A program made the position numbers and the translations under genes. From NCBI RefSeq assembly GCF_001610875.1, contig NZ_CP011272.1:2461988-2525987 (forward strand): a stretch of DNA of 64,000 bases, in the 5' to 3' direction. This stretch comes from Pirellula sp. SH-Sr6A. Lineage in GTDB: Bacteria; Planctomycetota; Planctomycetia; Pirellulales; Pirellulaceae. A model generated the notes under the pieces. That model was not told the DNA's origin and did not search any database. It saw nothing but the letters and a program-made list of their open reading frames with translations. Each line of letters starts with the position of its first letter. The first letter of the stretch is position 1. Of the stretch, positions 44,246 through 52,592 are shown piece by piece.

Positions 44246-45364
44246 TTATTCAGGCATCTGAACGGTCTCTTTTCCAGACATCGATCCCATAGCACCCCAA
44301 ACACCCCAGAATGATGGTCCGGCGTAGGTTCGCGAGTTGGCTGGGGTCGCTGGCATCGTCGCGGATAGGTTACCCGTGTCGATGTTTTGGGAAACAAATC
44401 GAAGCGAACCATCGCACATCGCCACATTCACCCCACCGGTGTGTCGGCTGCTGGCGGTTGGCATCGCATTGGCTTCCGCATTGTCGTTGGAGCAAGTCGG
44501 ACCGTTCGGTGGGAGGATTGTAAAGAATCCGGTGAACGCGTTGAGCGAATCACCCCATCGTCGTCCCTTGCCCCAGCCTGTATTTCCCCAAGAATCCTGA
44601 AGCGAAGGAGCGACCAAGGTTCCGTTCGGACCACGTCGGCTCAAGCAGAGCGAAGGAGTGAATTGACCACCCACTGGGCCGATCGAGTCCCGAGCGGTAC
44701 CTTCCAAAATGGTGTCTTGGCCCGACACTCCGTTCTGGCGTCCGATAACCAATTCAGACAACATGACCGTATTGGACGACCCGTCGCTGATCGTTCCGAA
44801 ATCTGCACGACCGCGCTCTCCGTTGGAGAACACACCGCGCCATTCCCAGTCACCCGAGTTCAGGTAAATGTCACCACGGTTGCAAACGTAGTTGGTTGGC
44901 TGCGCATCATCTGGGTTCAACTGAACGCCATCCGATGGGCATCGGAAAGTCGGAACGTTTCGCTTAAAAGGGCTCTCTACTCCGGGAGTCGCTCCCGCAT
45001 TTCCAACCGACCAAGGGTTTCCACCCGCCAAGTGGTAGGGCTGGATTTGTTGGTAAAGTGCGTTTTGCTCAATGAAGGGCAAGGTTTGAGTCAGATAGCT
45101 AAGCCGATCCCAAGCATTCCCTGCGTTGAGGGCCGTTCGCCACCTGGGGTCGTGCGACGCAGGTGCGAACTTCTTGTAGGCGTCGTGGTGGTTGTGCTGC
45201 GCCAACGCCAAGTTCTTCAAGTTGTTAGAGCACTGCATGCGCCGAGCTGCTTCACGAGCAGCCTGGACAGCGGGCAGAAGCAACCCCACCAAAATCCCAA
45301 TAATTGCAATCACAACGAGCAATTCAACCAGCGTGAATCCTCGTCTTCCGGTCATGTGCCTCAT
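44246..45364 (-). CDS. DUF1559 prepilin-like protein (second copy)
   Basis: 372 residues. The pilin-like leader [20 protein letters not shown] is followed by [35 protein letters not shown]. The C-terminal block [28 protein letters not shown] is the typical DUF1559 signature. GGGAGG lies 5 nt before the ATG at 45364. The N-terminal 40 residues nearly match the copy at 11888-12868, while the rest diverges strongly, as usual for this family. Confidence 0.95.
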   Translation of the reverse strand: MRHMTGRRGFTLVELLVVIAIIGILVGLLLPAVQAAREAARRMQCSNNLKNLALAQHNHHDAYKKFAPASHDPRWRTALNAGNAWDRLSYLTQTLPFIEQNALYQQIQPYHLAGGNPWSVGNAGATPGVESPFKRNVPTFRCPSDGVQLNPDDAQPTNYVCNRGDIYLNSGDWEWRGVFSNGERGRADFGTISDGSSNTVMLSELVIGRQNGVSGQDTILEGTARDSIGPVGGQFTPSLCLSRRGPNGTLVAPSLQDSWGNTGWGKGRRWGDSLNAFTGFFTILPPNGPTCSNDNAEANAMPTASSRHTGGVNVAMCDGSLRFVSQNIDTGNLSATMPATPANSRTYAGPSFWGVWGAMGSMSGKETVQMPE

Positions 45365-45653
45365 AGGGGCCTCCCGTCATTCGAGCAAGAAAAGAAAAAA
45401 AGAAAACTAATCGGGCCGATTGTACCGCGAATCGGCACTTAAGGCAATCTAAATCGACACAAAGTGGCTATTCGCTCTTTTGTAAATGGGGTTTTTCGCT
45501 TCGGAATGACCAGAAAGACGCCAAAAAGCTGCCTTGTGAAAGGATTCCGCGAACACGAATTCTTCGACTTCCTCAAAACTCCGGCTGTCGCAATTTGAGA
45601 CAGCATGCCATAATCTCCGATGGGGGCGAGTTTGACCACACTACCAAAACGTT

Positions 45654-47501
45654 ATGGCTACCTATCTTCTTGTAACGCGAGGGCGGGACTTGGATTCCCG
45701 CTACGCGCTGGACCGAAACGGCGATACGACGATGGGACGCGGACTGGAGTGCCAAATCCAGCTCCAAGACCCCCTCGCCTCGCGCGTCCATGCGCGGATT
45801 TATTACCGTGCCGCACAATGGCAGATCGAGGATTTGCAGTCCCGCAACGGTACCCTTCTCAATGGGGCGAAGATCGATCGCGCGACGCTTGCTCACGGAA
45901 ATCGCATTGCGATCGGGAATACCGAACTGGAATTCAACGACGACACGATCAATGAAGATCTGACCGTCGAACGTATCAATCTCTCCCACGATTTGCGCGA
46001 GATCAAAACCGGAGGACTGACCGACGGGACTGGCACAGGAATGTCAGCATTCCTTTCCCTGCGCAAAGCGAATCGGAACGAAGATCTCTCCGATCTGCAT
46101 CAACTCTCGATTCGCTGCATTTCTCTGGTGACACCGGAGCAGGTGACCGAGCTAGCGAGCGAAGTCCTCAAAACGCGAACCCAAGCGACTCTCGTGGCCT
46201 TTCTTCTCGCCGATCAAGACGGTGAGTTGGTCGACCAGCGCCGAGTAACTACCTCCGCATCCCCTCGCATCACCCTGAGCAGCCGATTGACCGACATGGT
46301 ATGCCGACAAGCCAAGGCGGTCTGGGTCAAGAACGAAGTTCGGAACGTGAGCGATGGTCCACTGCGCCATTATGCCGATGCGATATGCATTCCGCTCCTT
46401 CACGACGAAAACGTGATCGGCGTCATCCACCTGTACCGTGAAAAAGAGAACTTCGATAAACACGCCTTCCACTTTGCTATCGCCGCTGCGAGCTTCTTAG
46501 CCCCTTCGATCGTCCGGGCTCAGAGCGAGTCGTCGCTCCGGATCAATCATGGTCGGCTTCAGAGCAAGAGCGCGGACTTTGATGAGCTCCTCGGGAACAG
46601 CGCTCCCATGGTGGAGCTGAAAGAGAAGATCGTTCGGGTCGCCGGTGCAACGGGTTGTATTTTAATTCGAGGTGAAAGCGGATCGGGGAAAGAGCTCGTT
46701 GCACGCGCCATCCATCGAGCCAGTTTGCGCGCGTCGCGGCCTATGCTGAGCGTCAATTGCGCTGCGATACCAGCCGAACTGATGGAGAGCCAATTGTTCG
46801 GTCACGCCAAGGGGGCTTTCACGGGTGCGGACAAGGATCACATCGGATGGTTTGAACAAGCCCACGGAGGAACGCTATTCCTCGATGAAATCGGTGAGTT
46901 GACATTGGAGGGGCAGGCAAAGTTGCTCCGTATTCTCGAAGGACACCCTTTTCTCCCGGTCGGCGGCAGAAAAGAAGTGCGAGTCGACGTGCGTGTCCTC
47001 GCAGCAACCAACCGAGACCTGAGCGAGTTCGTCGCGGACAAACGCTTCCGTGAAGACCTTTACTATCGATTGAGTGTGTTCGAGTTAAAAGTCCCGCCCC
47101 TTCGAGGTCGCGGCGATGACGTAGGGCTGCTGATCGATCATTTCCTAGACCATTTCTCCACCCTCCATGGCCGGCCGCAGATCAAGCTCAGCGAAGGAGC
47201 GAGAACGCGGATGTTGGAATACAGCTGGCCAGGAAACGTCCGACAGCTCCGAAATGTCATCGACAGCGCAGTCGTACTCGCGGCGAGCGAAGAGATTGAA
47301 GCCAGTGAGCTGAGCCTTCATGAGCCCAAGCCCGATTTATTCGACACGCTCAATGTCGAGCAATGGGAACAACGCTTGATCCGCGAGGCGTTGAAGAGGA
47401 CGCGGGGGAACATCCCGGAATCGGCGGAACTCCTAGGCATCTCCAGAGCAACGCTCTATCGAAAGCTGGAATCCTACGGCATCAACAAAGAGGAATACTG
47501 A
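45654..47501 (+). CDS. FHA-GAF-sigma54 enhancer-binding activator
   Basis: 615 residues. An N-terminal FHA domain (about 1-100; MGRGLECQIQLQDPLASRVHARI, LQSRNGTLLNG) reads phosphothreonine. A GAF-like domain spans about 140-290. The AAA+ sigma54-interaction domain spans about 305-540: Walker A GESGSGKE near 340, the sigma54-contacting GAFTGAD near 387, Walker B GGTLFLDEIGEL and the arginine-finger region REDLYYRLSVFEL. A Fis-type HTH closes it (IPESAELLGISRATLYRKLESYG). The FHA domain in place of a receiver implies control by Ser/Thr kinases rather than a two-component kinase. No obvious target operon is adjacent. Confidence 0.94.
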   Translation: MATYLLVTRGRDLDSRYALDRNGDTTMGRGLECQIQLQDPLASRVHARIYYRAAQWQIEDLQSRNGTLLNGAKIDRATLAHGNRIAIGNTELEFNDDTINEDLTVERINLSHDLREIKTGGLTDGTGTGMSAFLSLRKANRNEDLSDLHQLSIRCISLVTPEQVTELASEVLKTRTQATLVAFLLADQDGELVDQRRVTTSASPRITLSSRLTDMVCRQAKAVWVKNEVRNVSDGPLRHYADAICIPLLHDENVIGVIHLYREKENFDKHAFHFAIAAASFLAPSIVRAQSESSLRINHGRLQSKSADFDELLGNSAPMVELKEKIVRVAGATGCILIRGESGSGKELVARAIHRASLRASRPMLSVNCAAIPAELMESQLFGHAKGAFTGADKDHIGWFEQAHGGTLFLDEIGELTLEGQAKLLRILEGHPFLPVGGRKEVRVDVRVLAATNRDLSEFVADKRFREDLYYRLSVFELKVPPLRGRGDDVGLLIDHFLDHFSTLHGRPQIKLSEGARTRMLEYSWPGNVRQLRNVIDSAVVLAASEEIEASELSLHEPKPDLFDTLNVEQWEQRLIREALKRTRGNIPESAELLGISRATLYRKLESYGINKEEY

Positions 47502-47563
47502 TAGTCCATTATTCCCAGTCCACGGCTGATTCGAATCGACAATGGAGAGCAGCAACCAGCCTC

Positions 47564-47658
47564 GGGCCGCTGGAATGGCTACGGGCCGCTGGAATGGCTA
47601 CGGGCCGCTGGAATGGCTACGGGCCGCTGGAATGGCTACGGGCCGCTGGAATGGCTAC
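47564..47658. repeat. Five 19-bp tandem repeats at the end of the mutarotase gene
   Basis: GGGCCGCTGGAATGGCTAC is repeated exactly at 47564, 47583, 47602, 47621 and 47640, and a partial unit continues at 47659 inside the gene. The unit contains, on the minus strand, the gene's last codons and its TAG stop, so the array looks like serial duplication of the gene's 3' end. The period equals that of the array at 1903-2890, but the sequence is unrelated. Confidence 0.95.
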
Positions 47659-48527
47659 GGGCCGACGGAGTAGCGCACACCGATGATGTGTGTTTCGCTC
47701 GGCGCCAACGTCATGCGATGATCGCGAACCGAGGCCGTTTCGATGCAACACATGCGGTGGTATTCCTCGTCACCGAAGTCGGGCATGCGTTTCGACTTTT
47801 CTACCCACGGATTCCAGACGATGGTGGAGTTCGCGTTTGCTGAGTCGATCGAGATAGTGCGATTGCGCTCGGCATCTCGAAGCAGGATGCTTCCTACGGG
47901 GCCTTGATAGATTCGGTCTGTCTCCCTATCAAACCGAACCGGCTTGTGCTCAGCGGAGCAAACCTTTCGGCTGAGCTGATCGAAATAGGGAACCTTTTCC
48001 AAGCCTTCGACGGAGACCTTTTCGATAGCGGCAACGTCGAAATACGTATGCAATGCGACTTCACAATCGCGTGTCTGTGAAGATCGATTGGTCATTTTCA
48101 GTTCGAGCGCGAGCTCGGTGCCGAACTCCACTTTGCACCGAAGCAGGAACTCGTCTGCGATGCGTTCCATGACAACACGAACCGATTCGTTCTCGAACCG
48201 GCTTTCGACAAACTTCCATCGAGCTTGTCGAACCAATCCATGGGCCGGCTGCGAGGGATCTGTGGGATGGGCGGAGAACCACGGAAAGCAAAGGGGGATC
48301 CCTCCTCGGATTGGCTTCCCTTCTGCGAAACTGCTTTGCTCACTCATAAACAAAACGGGCCAAGCGGTATGGGAAGGATGCCAATGCGACACATGAGCAC
48401 CGTGCAGAAAGAATCGCCCCTCGCAAAACTTCGTCTGAACAACACCCTGCACCAAACCACTCGAATGGTTTTCAAAACAAAGAGCGGAATCGATACCAAA
48501 AGTCTGCTGTAACTGGTGTGCATCCAT
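47655..48527 (-). CDS. D-hexose-6-phosphate mutarotase (YeaD-like)
   Basis: 290 residues. IRGGIPLCFPWF, AHGLVRQARWKF, CEVALHTYFDVAAIEKVSVEGL and the late STIVWNPWVEKSKRMPDFGDEEYHRMCCIETA are hallmarks of the aldose-1-epimerase-like YeaD family, which interconverts glucose-6-phosphate anomers. The conserved His of HTYF and Glu of CIE match the catalytic positions. The stop codon is the first TAG of the 19-bp repeat array. Confidence 0.92.
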   Translation of the reverse strand: MDAHQLQQTFGIDSALCFENHSSGLVQGVVQTKFCEGRFFLHGAHVSHWHPSHTAWPVLFMSEQSSFAEGKPIRGGIPLCFPWFSAHPTDPSQPAHGLVRQARWKFVESRFENESVRVVMERIADEFLLRCKVEFGTELALELKMTNRSSQTRDCEVALHTYFDVAAIEKVSVEGLEKVPYFDQLSRKVCSAEHKPVRFDRETDRIYQGPVGSILLRDAERNRTISIDSANANSTIVWNPWVEKSKRMPDFGDEEYHRMCCIETASVRDHRMTLAPSETHIIGVRYSVGP

Positions 48528-48556
48528 GTTTACGTTTGTTCTTGACGGGAATGGGG

Positions 48557-50002
48557 CTAGAAGACTTCGATCGTCTTGACCGCATTAGAACCTTGAACTT
48601 CTGCGGCATCGAGGCATCGCCATGCACCCTCGATCAAGCTGGTGACTTCAAAACTCGCTGTAGGGTCGATTACCGTCGAAACCCCGGCGACGAAGTAGTG
48701 CGATAATAGCGACTTTCCGTCGCGAGATGGCGCGGCTTTCCGTTGTTCAAACGCTTCACGGATCCTGCGGGCCAATTCGGAACGATCCAATCCAGAATAG
48801 ACGAAAACCCAATCATTCTGCTCCGTGCGGAACATGGCTTCGACCGTTGCGATGTCGTCGTCGCACAGTTCAGGGATGCAGTCCGGCGCCTCGTCAGGGT
48901 GGCCGGTAGACTTCGAGGATGGGTTCGGAATAGCCCGGAGTACTGCCAGCGAGATAACGCACTCCTTCTCCGAGGACTGCAGAAGGTCGCGAAGCTTCGA
49001 AGTTAGGTCCCGTGCATTTCGGTCGGAAATGGGCACGATCTTCTGAAGGTACGGAGCGGGATCTCTGTCGATCGACCGAGAGATCGATGATTGCGTCTCA
49101 TCTTCGGCTATCGCCTCCGGTTGCGAGCCGCCGTTCGCACGGGTACGCGGCTTGGATTCCGCCAGCGTTCGCGTCAACCGTTTCCAATGCTCTCGCATAT
49201 CCACAGCGCTTAGCGCGGAGTTACCCGAGAGCTCCGTCGCATCGACAAGCGCCTCTTCCCGAAGGAGCGTCGATGCGAGTTGCCACGTTTCGGTCTCCCA
49301 TTCGCAACTTCGTGTTGAAGTGACTGGCAGCAGTGCATGCTGGGTTTGGCTCGCTAGCTCAAGCCAATAGCAATGAGAAAGATGGTTGATGCAAAGGTGA
49401 AATGCGTTCTCAATCCGAAGAGCCAGCGATTCGCTTCCGAAATCGGGACGGCGAAGCCACGATTGAATCCCAGCCGATTGCAGGGATTCTTCCCAGAGGA
49501 TTAAGACAGCATGTCGTCGGAGAAGCTGCAGCGAGTGGCTAAGATGGTGTTCCCACGATTCATTTTTCTGGATGCAGTAAAGCGGTAGCATCGCTTGCAA
49601 TGCCGATTGCGCTCTCCAAGTGTCATGCTCCCAAGGGGCTCGATGATAAATCCAATTCCAGCAGCGAGCCAATCCGGAAACCAATCTTTGGTGATGCTCC
49701 AACCGAATAGGAGAGACGGACGAATGAAGACTCCTCGGGTTCAACAATTCGCTAATAGCTTCCGTCGTGGCATATTGGGTCGATTCGCGCTCTTCCCCTG
49801 CGATAGGATTCAAAAATGCCATCGCGATGTCGCTTGGAACCGGGAATTCGTCGGAAAGGGCAAACGCGAATCGCTCGGAACGCAGCTCCACTTCGGCAGG
49901 AAGCAGATCGCCTGGCGGGGACAGAGGACACGCCTTGTCGCAGTCAGTGGCAGGAACGAGAGAGTCGGCGGAAAAGGTGAATGGAGATGTCGCGACCGAC
50001 AT
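48557..50002 (-). CDS. Large protein with degenerate GGDEF-like C-terminus
   Basis: About 481 residues from ATG 50002 (MSVATSPF...); the frame is open to 50248, so the true start is unsure. The N-terminal two thirds, rich in Trp, His and Leu helices (GLARCWNWIYHRAPWEHDTWRAQSALQAM), match no family I know. The last 150 residues follow the order of a diguanylate-cyclase domain: a strand-helix unit ending WVFVYSGLDRSELARRIREAFEQ, then HYFVAGVSTVIDPTASFEVTSLIEGAWRCLDAAEVQGSNAVKTIEV. In active enzymes these are the GGDEF region and the SIGVA...ADRALYRAK...NRV tail. The GGDEF loop is replaced by EQNDW, so catalysis is not expected. Confidence 0.65.
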   Translation of the reverse strand: MSVATSPFTFSADSLVPATDCDKACPLSPPGDLLPAEVELRSERFAFALSDEFPVPSDIAMAFLNPIAGEERESTQYATTEAISELLNPRSLHSSVSPIRLEHHQRLVSGLARCWNWIYHRAPWEHDTWRAQSALQAMLPLYCIQKNESWEHHLSHSLQLLRRHAVLILWEESLQSAGIQSWLRRPDFGSESLALRIENAFHLCINHLSHCYWLELASQTQHALLPVTSTRSCEWETETWQLASTLLREEALVDATELSGNSALSAVDMREHWKRLTRTLAESKPRTRANGGSQPEAIAEDETQSSISRSIDRDPAPYLQKIVPISDRNARDLTSKLRDLLQSSEKECVISLAVLRAIPNPSSKSTGHPDEAPDCIPELCDDDIATVEAMFRTEQNDWVFVYSGLDRSELARRIREAFEQRKAAPSRDGKSLLSHYFVAGVSTVIDPTASFEVTSLIEGAWRCLDAAEVQGSNAVKTIEVF

Positions 50003-50239
50003 AGTTGCCGTCTTTGATAGGGATCCAAAAGGAGTGGCGTTCGTCTGGGCGAGTCTACGTTCGGATGCGGCGCCTGCATTCGAATCGGGGGGAGGAAGAT
50101 GTGGGAACCGACAACCGGCTGGTTCGAATATCGCGATTGTGACGGTCGATTCGGTGGAAGGGGTGCGAACCTTTCCCCATCGAGGCCACTCATTTCTGTT
50201 CGAGCCTCTGATCCGAGCTCCCCCGTGGACGCTTCCCCG

Positions 50240-50268
50240 TTGACGCATTCCCGTGCCGGAGCTAGTCT
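50240..50268 (+). promoter_or_regulatory. Candidate promoter of the leuA leader
   Basis: TTGACG at 50240-50245 and TAGTCT at 50263-50268, with a 17-nt spacer. This places the transcript start near 50275, about 45 nt upstream of the leader peptide. Confidence 0.5.
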
Positions 50269-50319
50269 AAATGCTTCACGGGCGGAAGAATTGGACGCCT
50301 CGGCTACACCGACTGGAAC

Positions 50320-50376
50320 ATGATGAACCGACGACTGCCAACCTTGAAAAGCCTTGAGCTACTCCTCGCTCTCTAG
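50320..50376 (+). CDS. leuL: Leucine-rich leader peptide of leuA
   Basis: An 18-codon frame starting ATG ATG and ending TAG encodes MMNRRLPTLKSLELLLAL. Seven of 18 codons are Leu (CTG, TTG, CTT, CTA and three CTC), and five of the last seven residues are Leu. It lies 109 nt before the leuA ATG and is followed by an intrinsic terminator. This is the classic arrangement of amino-acid attenuators, in which ribosome stalling at Leu codons reports scarce charged tRNA-Leu. The symbol leuL is given by analogy with enteric leu leaders. The ribosome-binding site (TGGAA) is weak. Confidence 0.8.
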   Translation: MMNRRLPTLKSLELLLAL

Positions 50377-50461
50377 CGAGCGGAGGGGCTTGGTCGTTTG
50401 GATCCATACAACAAAAACCCAACCAACCCTGAGTTCGCATTGCGAATGTCAGGGTTTTTTT
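50349..50461 (+). promoter_or_regulatory. Transcription attenuator of leuA (pause hairpin, antiterminator, terminator)
   Basis: Three competing pairings are visible. 1:2 is a hairpin of CTCC+TCGCT (50362-50370) with AGCGA+GGAG (50375-50385), extendable by AAGCC (50349-50353) with GGCTT (50387-50391); its left arm is the Leu codon run. 2:3 pairs GGG-C-TTGGT (50386-50394) with ACCAACCC (50422-50429). 3:4 is the terminator, AACCCTGA (50425-50432) with TCAGGGTT (50449-50456). Segment 3 cannot pair with both 2 and 4. Stalling on Leu codons should free segment 2, form 2:3 and let RNA polymerase continue into leuA. Confidence 0.75.
50425..50461 (+). terminator. Intrinsic terminator inside the leuA leader
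   Basis: An 8-bp outer stem (AACCCTGA/TCAGGGTT) plus an inner TTCGC/GCGAA stem, followed directly by a U-run (50455-50461). It ends 23 nt before the leuA start codon and so lies in the untranslated leader. Confidence 0.9.
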
Positions 50462-50484
50462 ATAGCGATTATCGAGACACGAAG

Positions 50485-52140
50485 ATGGCAAAATACTCCC
50501 CATTCCCGCCGATTCAGCTCCCCGATCGGACCTGGCCAAATTGCACGATCACCCAAGCACCGATTTGGTGTTCGGTCGATTTACGGGACGGGAATCAAGC
50601 CCTCATCAACCCGATGGGTCCGGCGAAGAAGATGGAACTCTTCCGAACGCTCGTGAAAATCGGTTTCAAAGAAATTGAAGTCGGCTTCCCTGCCGCATCG
50701 GAGACCGATTTCGCTTTCGTGCGCGAATTGATTGAAAAGGATCTCATTCCTGCGGATGTAACCATTCAAGTCCTCGTGCAGTCGCGAAAGAATTTGATCG
50801 ATCGGACCTTCGAAGCGATTCGTGGGGCCAAGTCGGCCATCGTGCACTTGTACAACTCCACGTCCACTCTGCAGCGAAGGGTCGTCTTTCAAGCATCCAA
50901 GCAGGAGATCGTCCAACTCGCAATCGATGGCGCGACCCATATCCGAGATCTTGCGCGAGGTTCTGAAAACCCGGTTCGATTCCAATACTCCCCCGAAAGC
51001 TTTACCGGTACCGAGCTCGACTACGCCGTCGAGATTTGCGAAGCGGTTTGCGACGTTTGGCAGCCGACTCCGGAGAACAAGACCATCATCAATCTGCCAT
51101 CCACGGTCGAGTTGGCAACACCCAACGTCTACGCCGACCAAATCGAACTCTTCTGCAGACTCTTTCGGCCGCGTCAGAGCACTCTCATCTCGCTCCATAC
51201 TCACAACGATCGCGGGACCGGGATCGCCGCCTCCGAGTTAGGGCTCATGGCAGGGGCTGACCGCGTCGAGGGAACTCTGTTCGGAAATGGGGAGCGGACG
51301 GGCAATCTGGATATTGTCACCATGGCTCTCAATATGTTCACCCAAGGGGTTGATCCCAAACTGGACTTTTCCAACTTGAAAGAGATCCGCCGCATCGCGG
51401 AATTCTGCACGGAACTTAAGGTCCATGAGCGAATGCCCTACGCCGGCGACCTCGTCTTCACCGCGTTCTCCGGCTCCCATCAAGACGCGATTAAGAAGGG
51501 TTTCGCTGCGATGAAGGAAACCGGGCAAGATGCGTTCGAAGTTCCCTATCTCACCATTGATCCAGCCGACATTGGACGGCAGTACGACCCCGTGATCCGA
51601 GTGAACTCGCAATCGGGGAAAGGTGGTGTCGCGTTCTTGGTCGAAAGCGAACTCGGCTTCCAATTACCCCGCCGACTCCAAATTGCGTTTAGCCAAGTCA
51701 TCCAGAGAATCACCGATCAAACCGGCAAAGAGATGCCAGCGAGGGAGGTCGCCAGCAAGTTTGTCGAAACCTACATCCACCCTCCCGCGACGCTTCAGTA
51801 TCACTCTCACACCCCGATCGAATGCGATGCAGAGGACCAGGAACGTTATCGGTTCTCCGTGACCTACCAAGGAGAGAAATCGGAAGTGGAAGGGCAAGGT
51901 TCGGGCCCGATCGATGCCTTCGTACACGCGATTCGTGATCAGTACGGATTGGCTTGCGATATCCTCGATTACCACGAACACGCCATGGAAGCCGGAAGCG
52001 ACTCCACTGCTGCCGCCTACATCCTGGTCCGAACGCCCGACGGTCAAGAACTGTTCGGTGTCGGTCAGCATCGGTCCATCACCAAAGCCTCCCTCCTCGG
52101 GTTCATCGCAGCCGTCAACCGCAGCTTGCAGGCCCGATAA
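50485..52140 (+). CDS. leuA: 2-isopropylmalate synthase
   Basis: 551 residues from ATG 50485. A longer frame from 50398 would run through the terminator hairpin and is rejected. The enzyme condenses acetyl-CoA with 2-ketoisovalerate, the first committed step to leucine. The TIM barrel has CSVDLRDGNQALINPM (metal Asp, catalytic Arg) and ISLHTHNDRGTGIAASELG (metal His pair), with GTLFGNGERTGN between. The C-terminal allosteric domain includes EGQGSGPIDAFVHAI and GVGQHRSITKASLLGF. It is of the longer, LeuA2-like class. It is a single-gene unit with its own attenuator; leuB, leuC and leuD are not adjacent. Confidence 0.96.
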   Translation: MAKYSPFPPIQLPDRTWPNCTITQAPIWCSVDLRDGNQALINPMGPAKKMELFRTLVKIGFKEIEVGFPAASETDFAFVRELIEKDLIPADVTIQVLVQSRKNLIDRTFEAIRGAKSAIVHLYNSTSTLQRRVVFQASKQEIVQLAIDGATHIRDLARGSENPVRFQYSPESFTGTELDYAVEICEAVCDVWQPTPENKTIINLPSTVELATPNVYADQIELFCRLFRPRQSTLISLHTHNDRGTGIAASELGLMAGADRVEGTLFGNGERTGNLDIVTMALNMFTQGVDPKLDFSNLKEIRRIAEFCTELKVHERMPYAGDLVFTAFSGSHQDAIKKGFAAMKETGQDAFEVPYLTIDPADIGRQYDPVIRVNSQSGKGGVAFLVESELGFQLPRRLQIAFSQVIQRITDQTGKEMPAREVASKFVETYIHPPATLQYHSHTPIECDAEDQERYRFSVTYQGEKSEVEGQGSGPIDAFVHAIRDQYGLACDILDYHEHAMEAGSDSTAAAYILVRTPDGQELFGVGQHRSITKASLLGFIAAVNRSLQAR

Positions 52141-52592
52141 CCGACCTGCCCCGATCTAGGCACGCAGCCCAACAATCTGCCCGCGGCATGCTTACAAACT
52201 AAGCACGCCGGGACGGATCAAGGAAATTTTTGGATCGATTCATCCTTGGTGCAGAAAAAGTTCTTCTCTCGCAACTCGCCAAAGTTCAAGAGATTCGATG
52301 CTCTTATTCTGCACATGCCATTAGGTGGCACCCACCTTCTGCCCTGAGGGCACAATTTTGGCACATCTATTGCTCCATTATCAAGACGGTGAGTTCGCTC
52401 GGTTTTCGGGCGGGTTCCCCTCTACCCAAGAAAAGTCATCGGGTGTCGGAAAGGAGCATTGAGGCTCCTTTCCGCACTCCGGCGACTCTCCTCGACTTGT
52501 TGAATCCACCGGAGTTTGCGTCGGTTCGCCGACAGCGAAGGTACCCCGCGGCCCGTTTGCAGTGTCCGCCTCATTGCGCGGGCCGGGGTATT
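52141..52592. other. Intergenic region with several hairpins
   Basis: No gene seen. A perfect 11-bp stem at 52447-52474 (CGGAAAGGAGC/GCTCCTTTCCG, 6-nt loop) lacks a T-run. Smaller palindromes occur around 52322-52350. A GC-rich interrupted repeat (ACCCC, GGCCCG with CGGGCC, GGGGT) at about 52543-52591 lies just past the stop of the broken carrier gene and could terminate it. Confidence 0.55.

Noticed and set aside
50398-50484. 29-codon N-terminal extension of leuA
   Set aside because: It runs through the intrinsic terminator at 50425-50461 and is not part of the conserved LeuA N-terminus; ATG 50485 is preferred.
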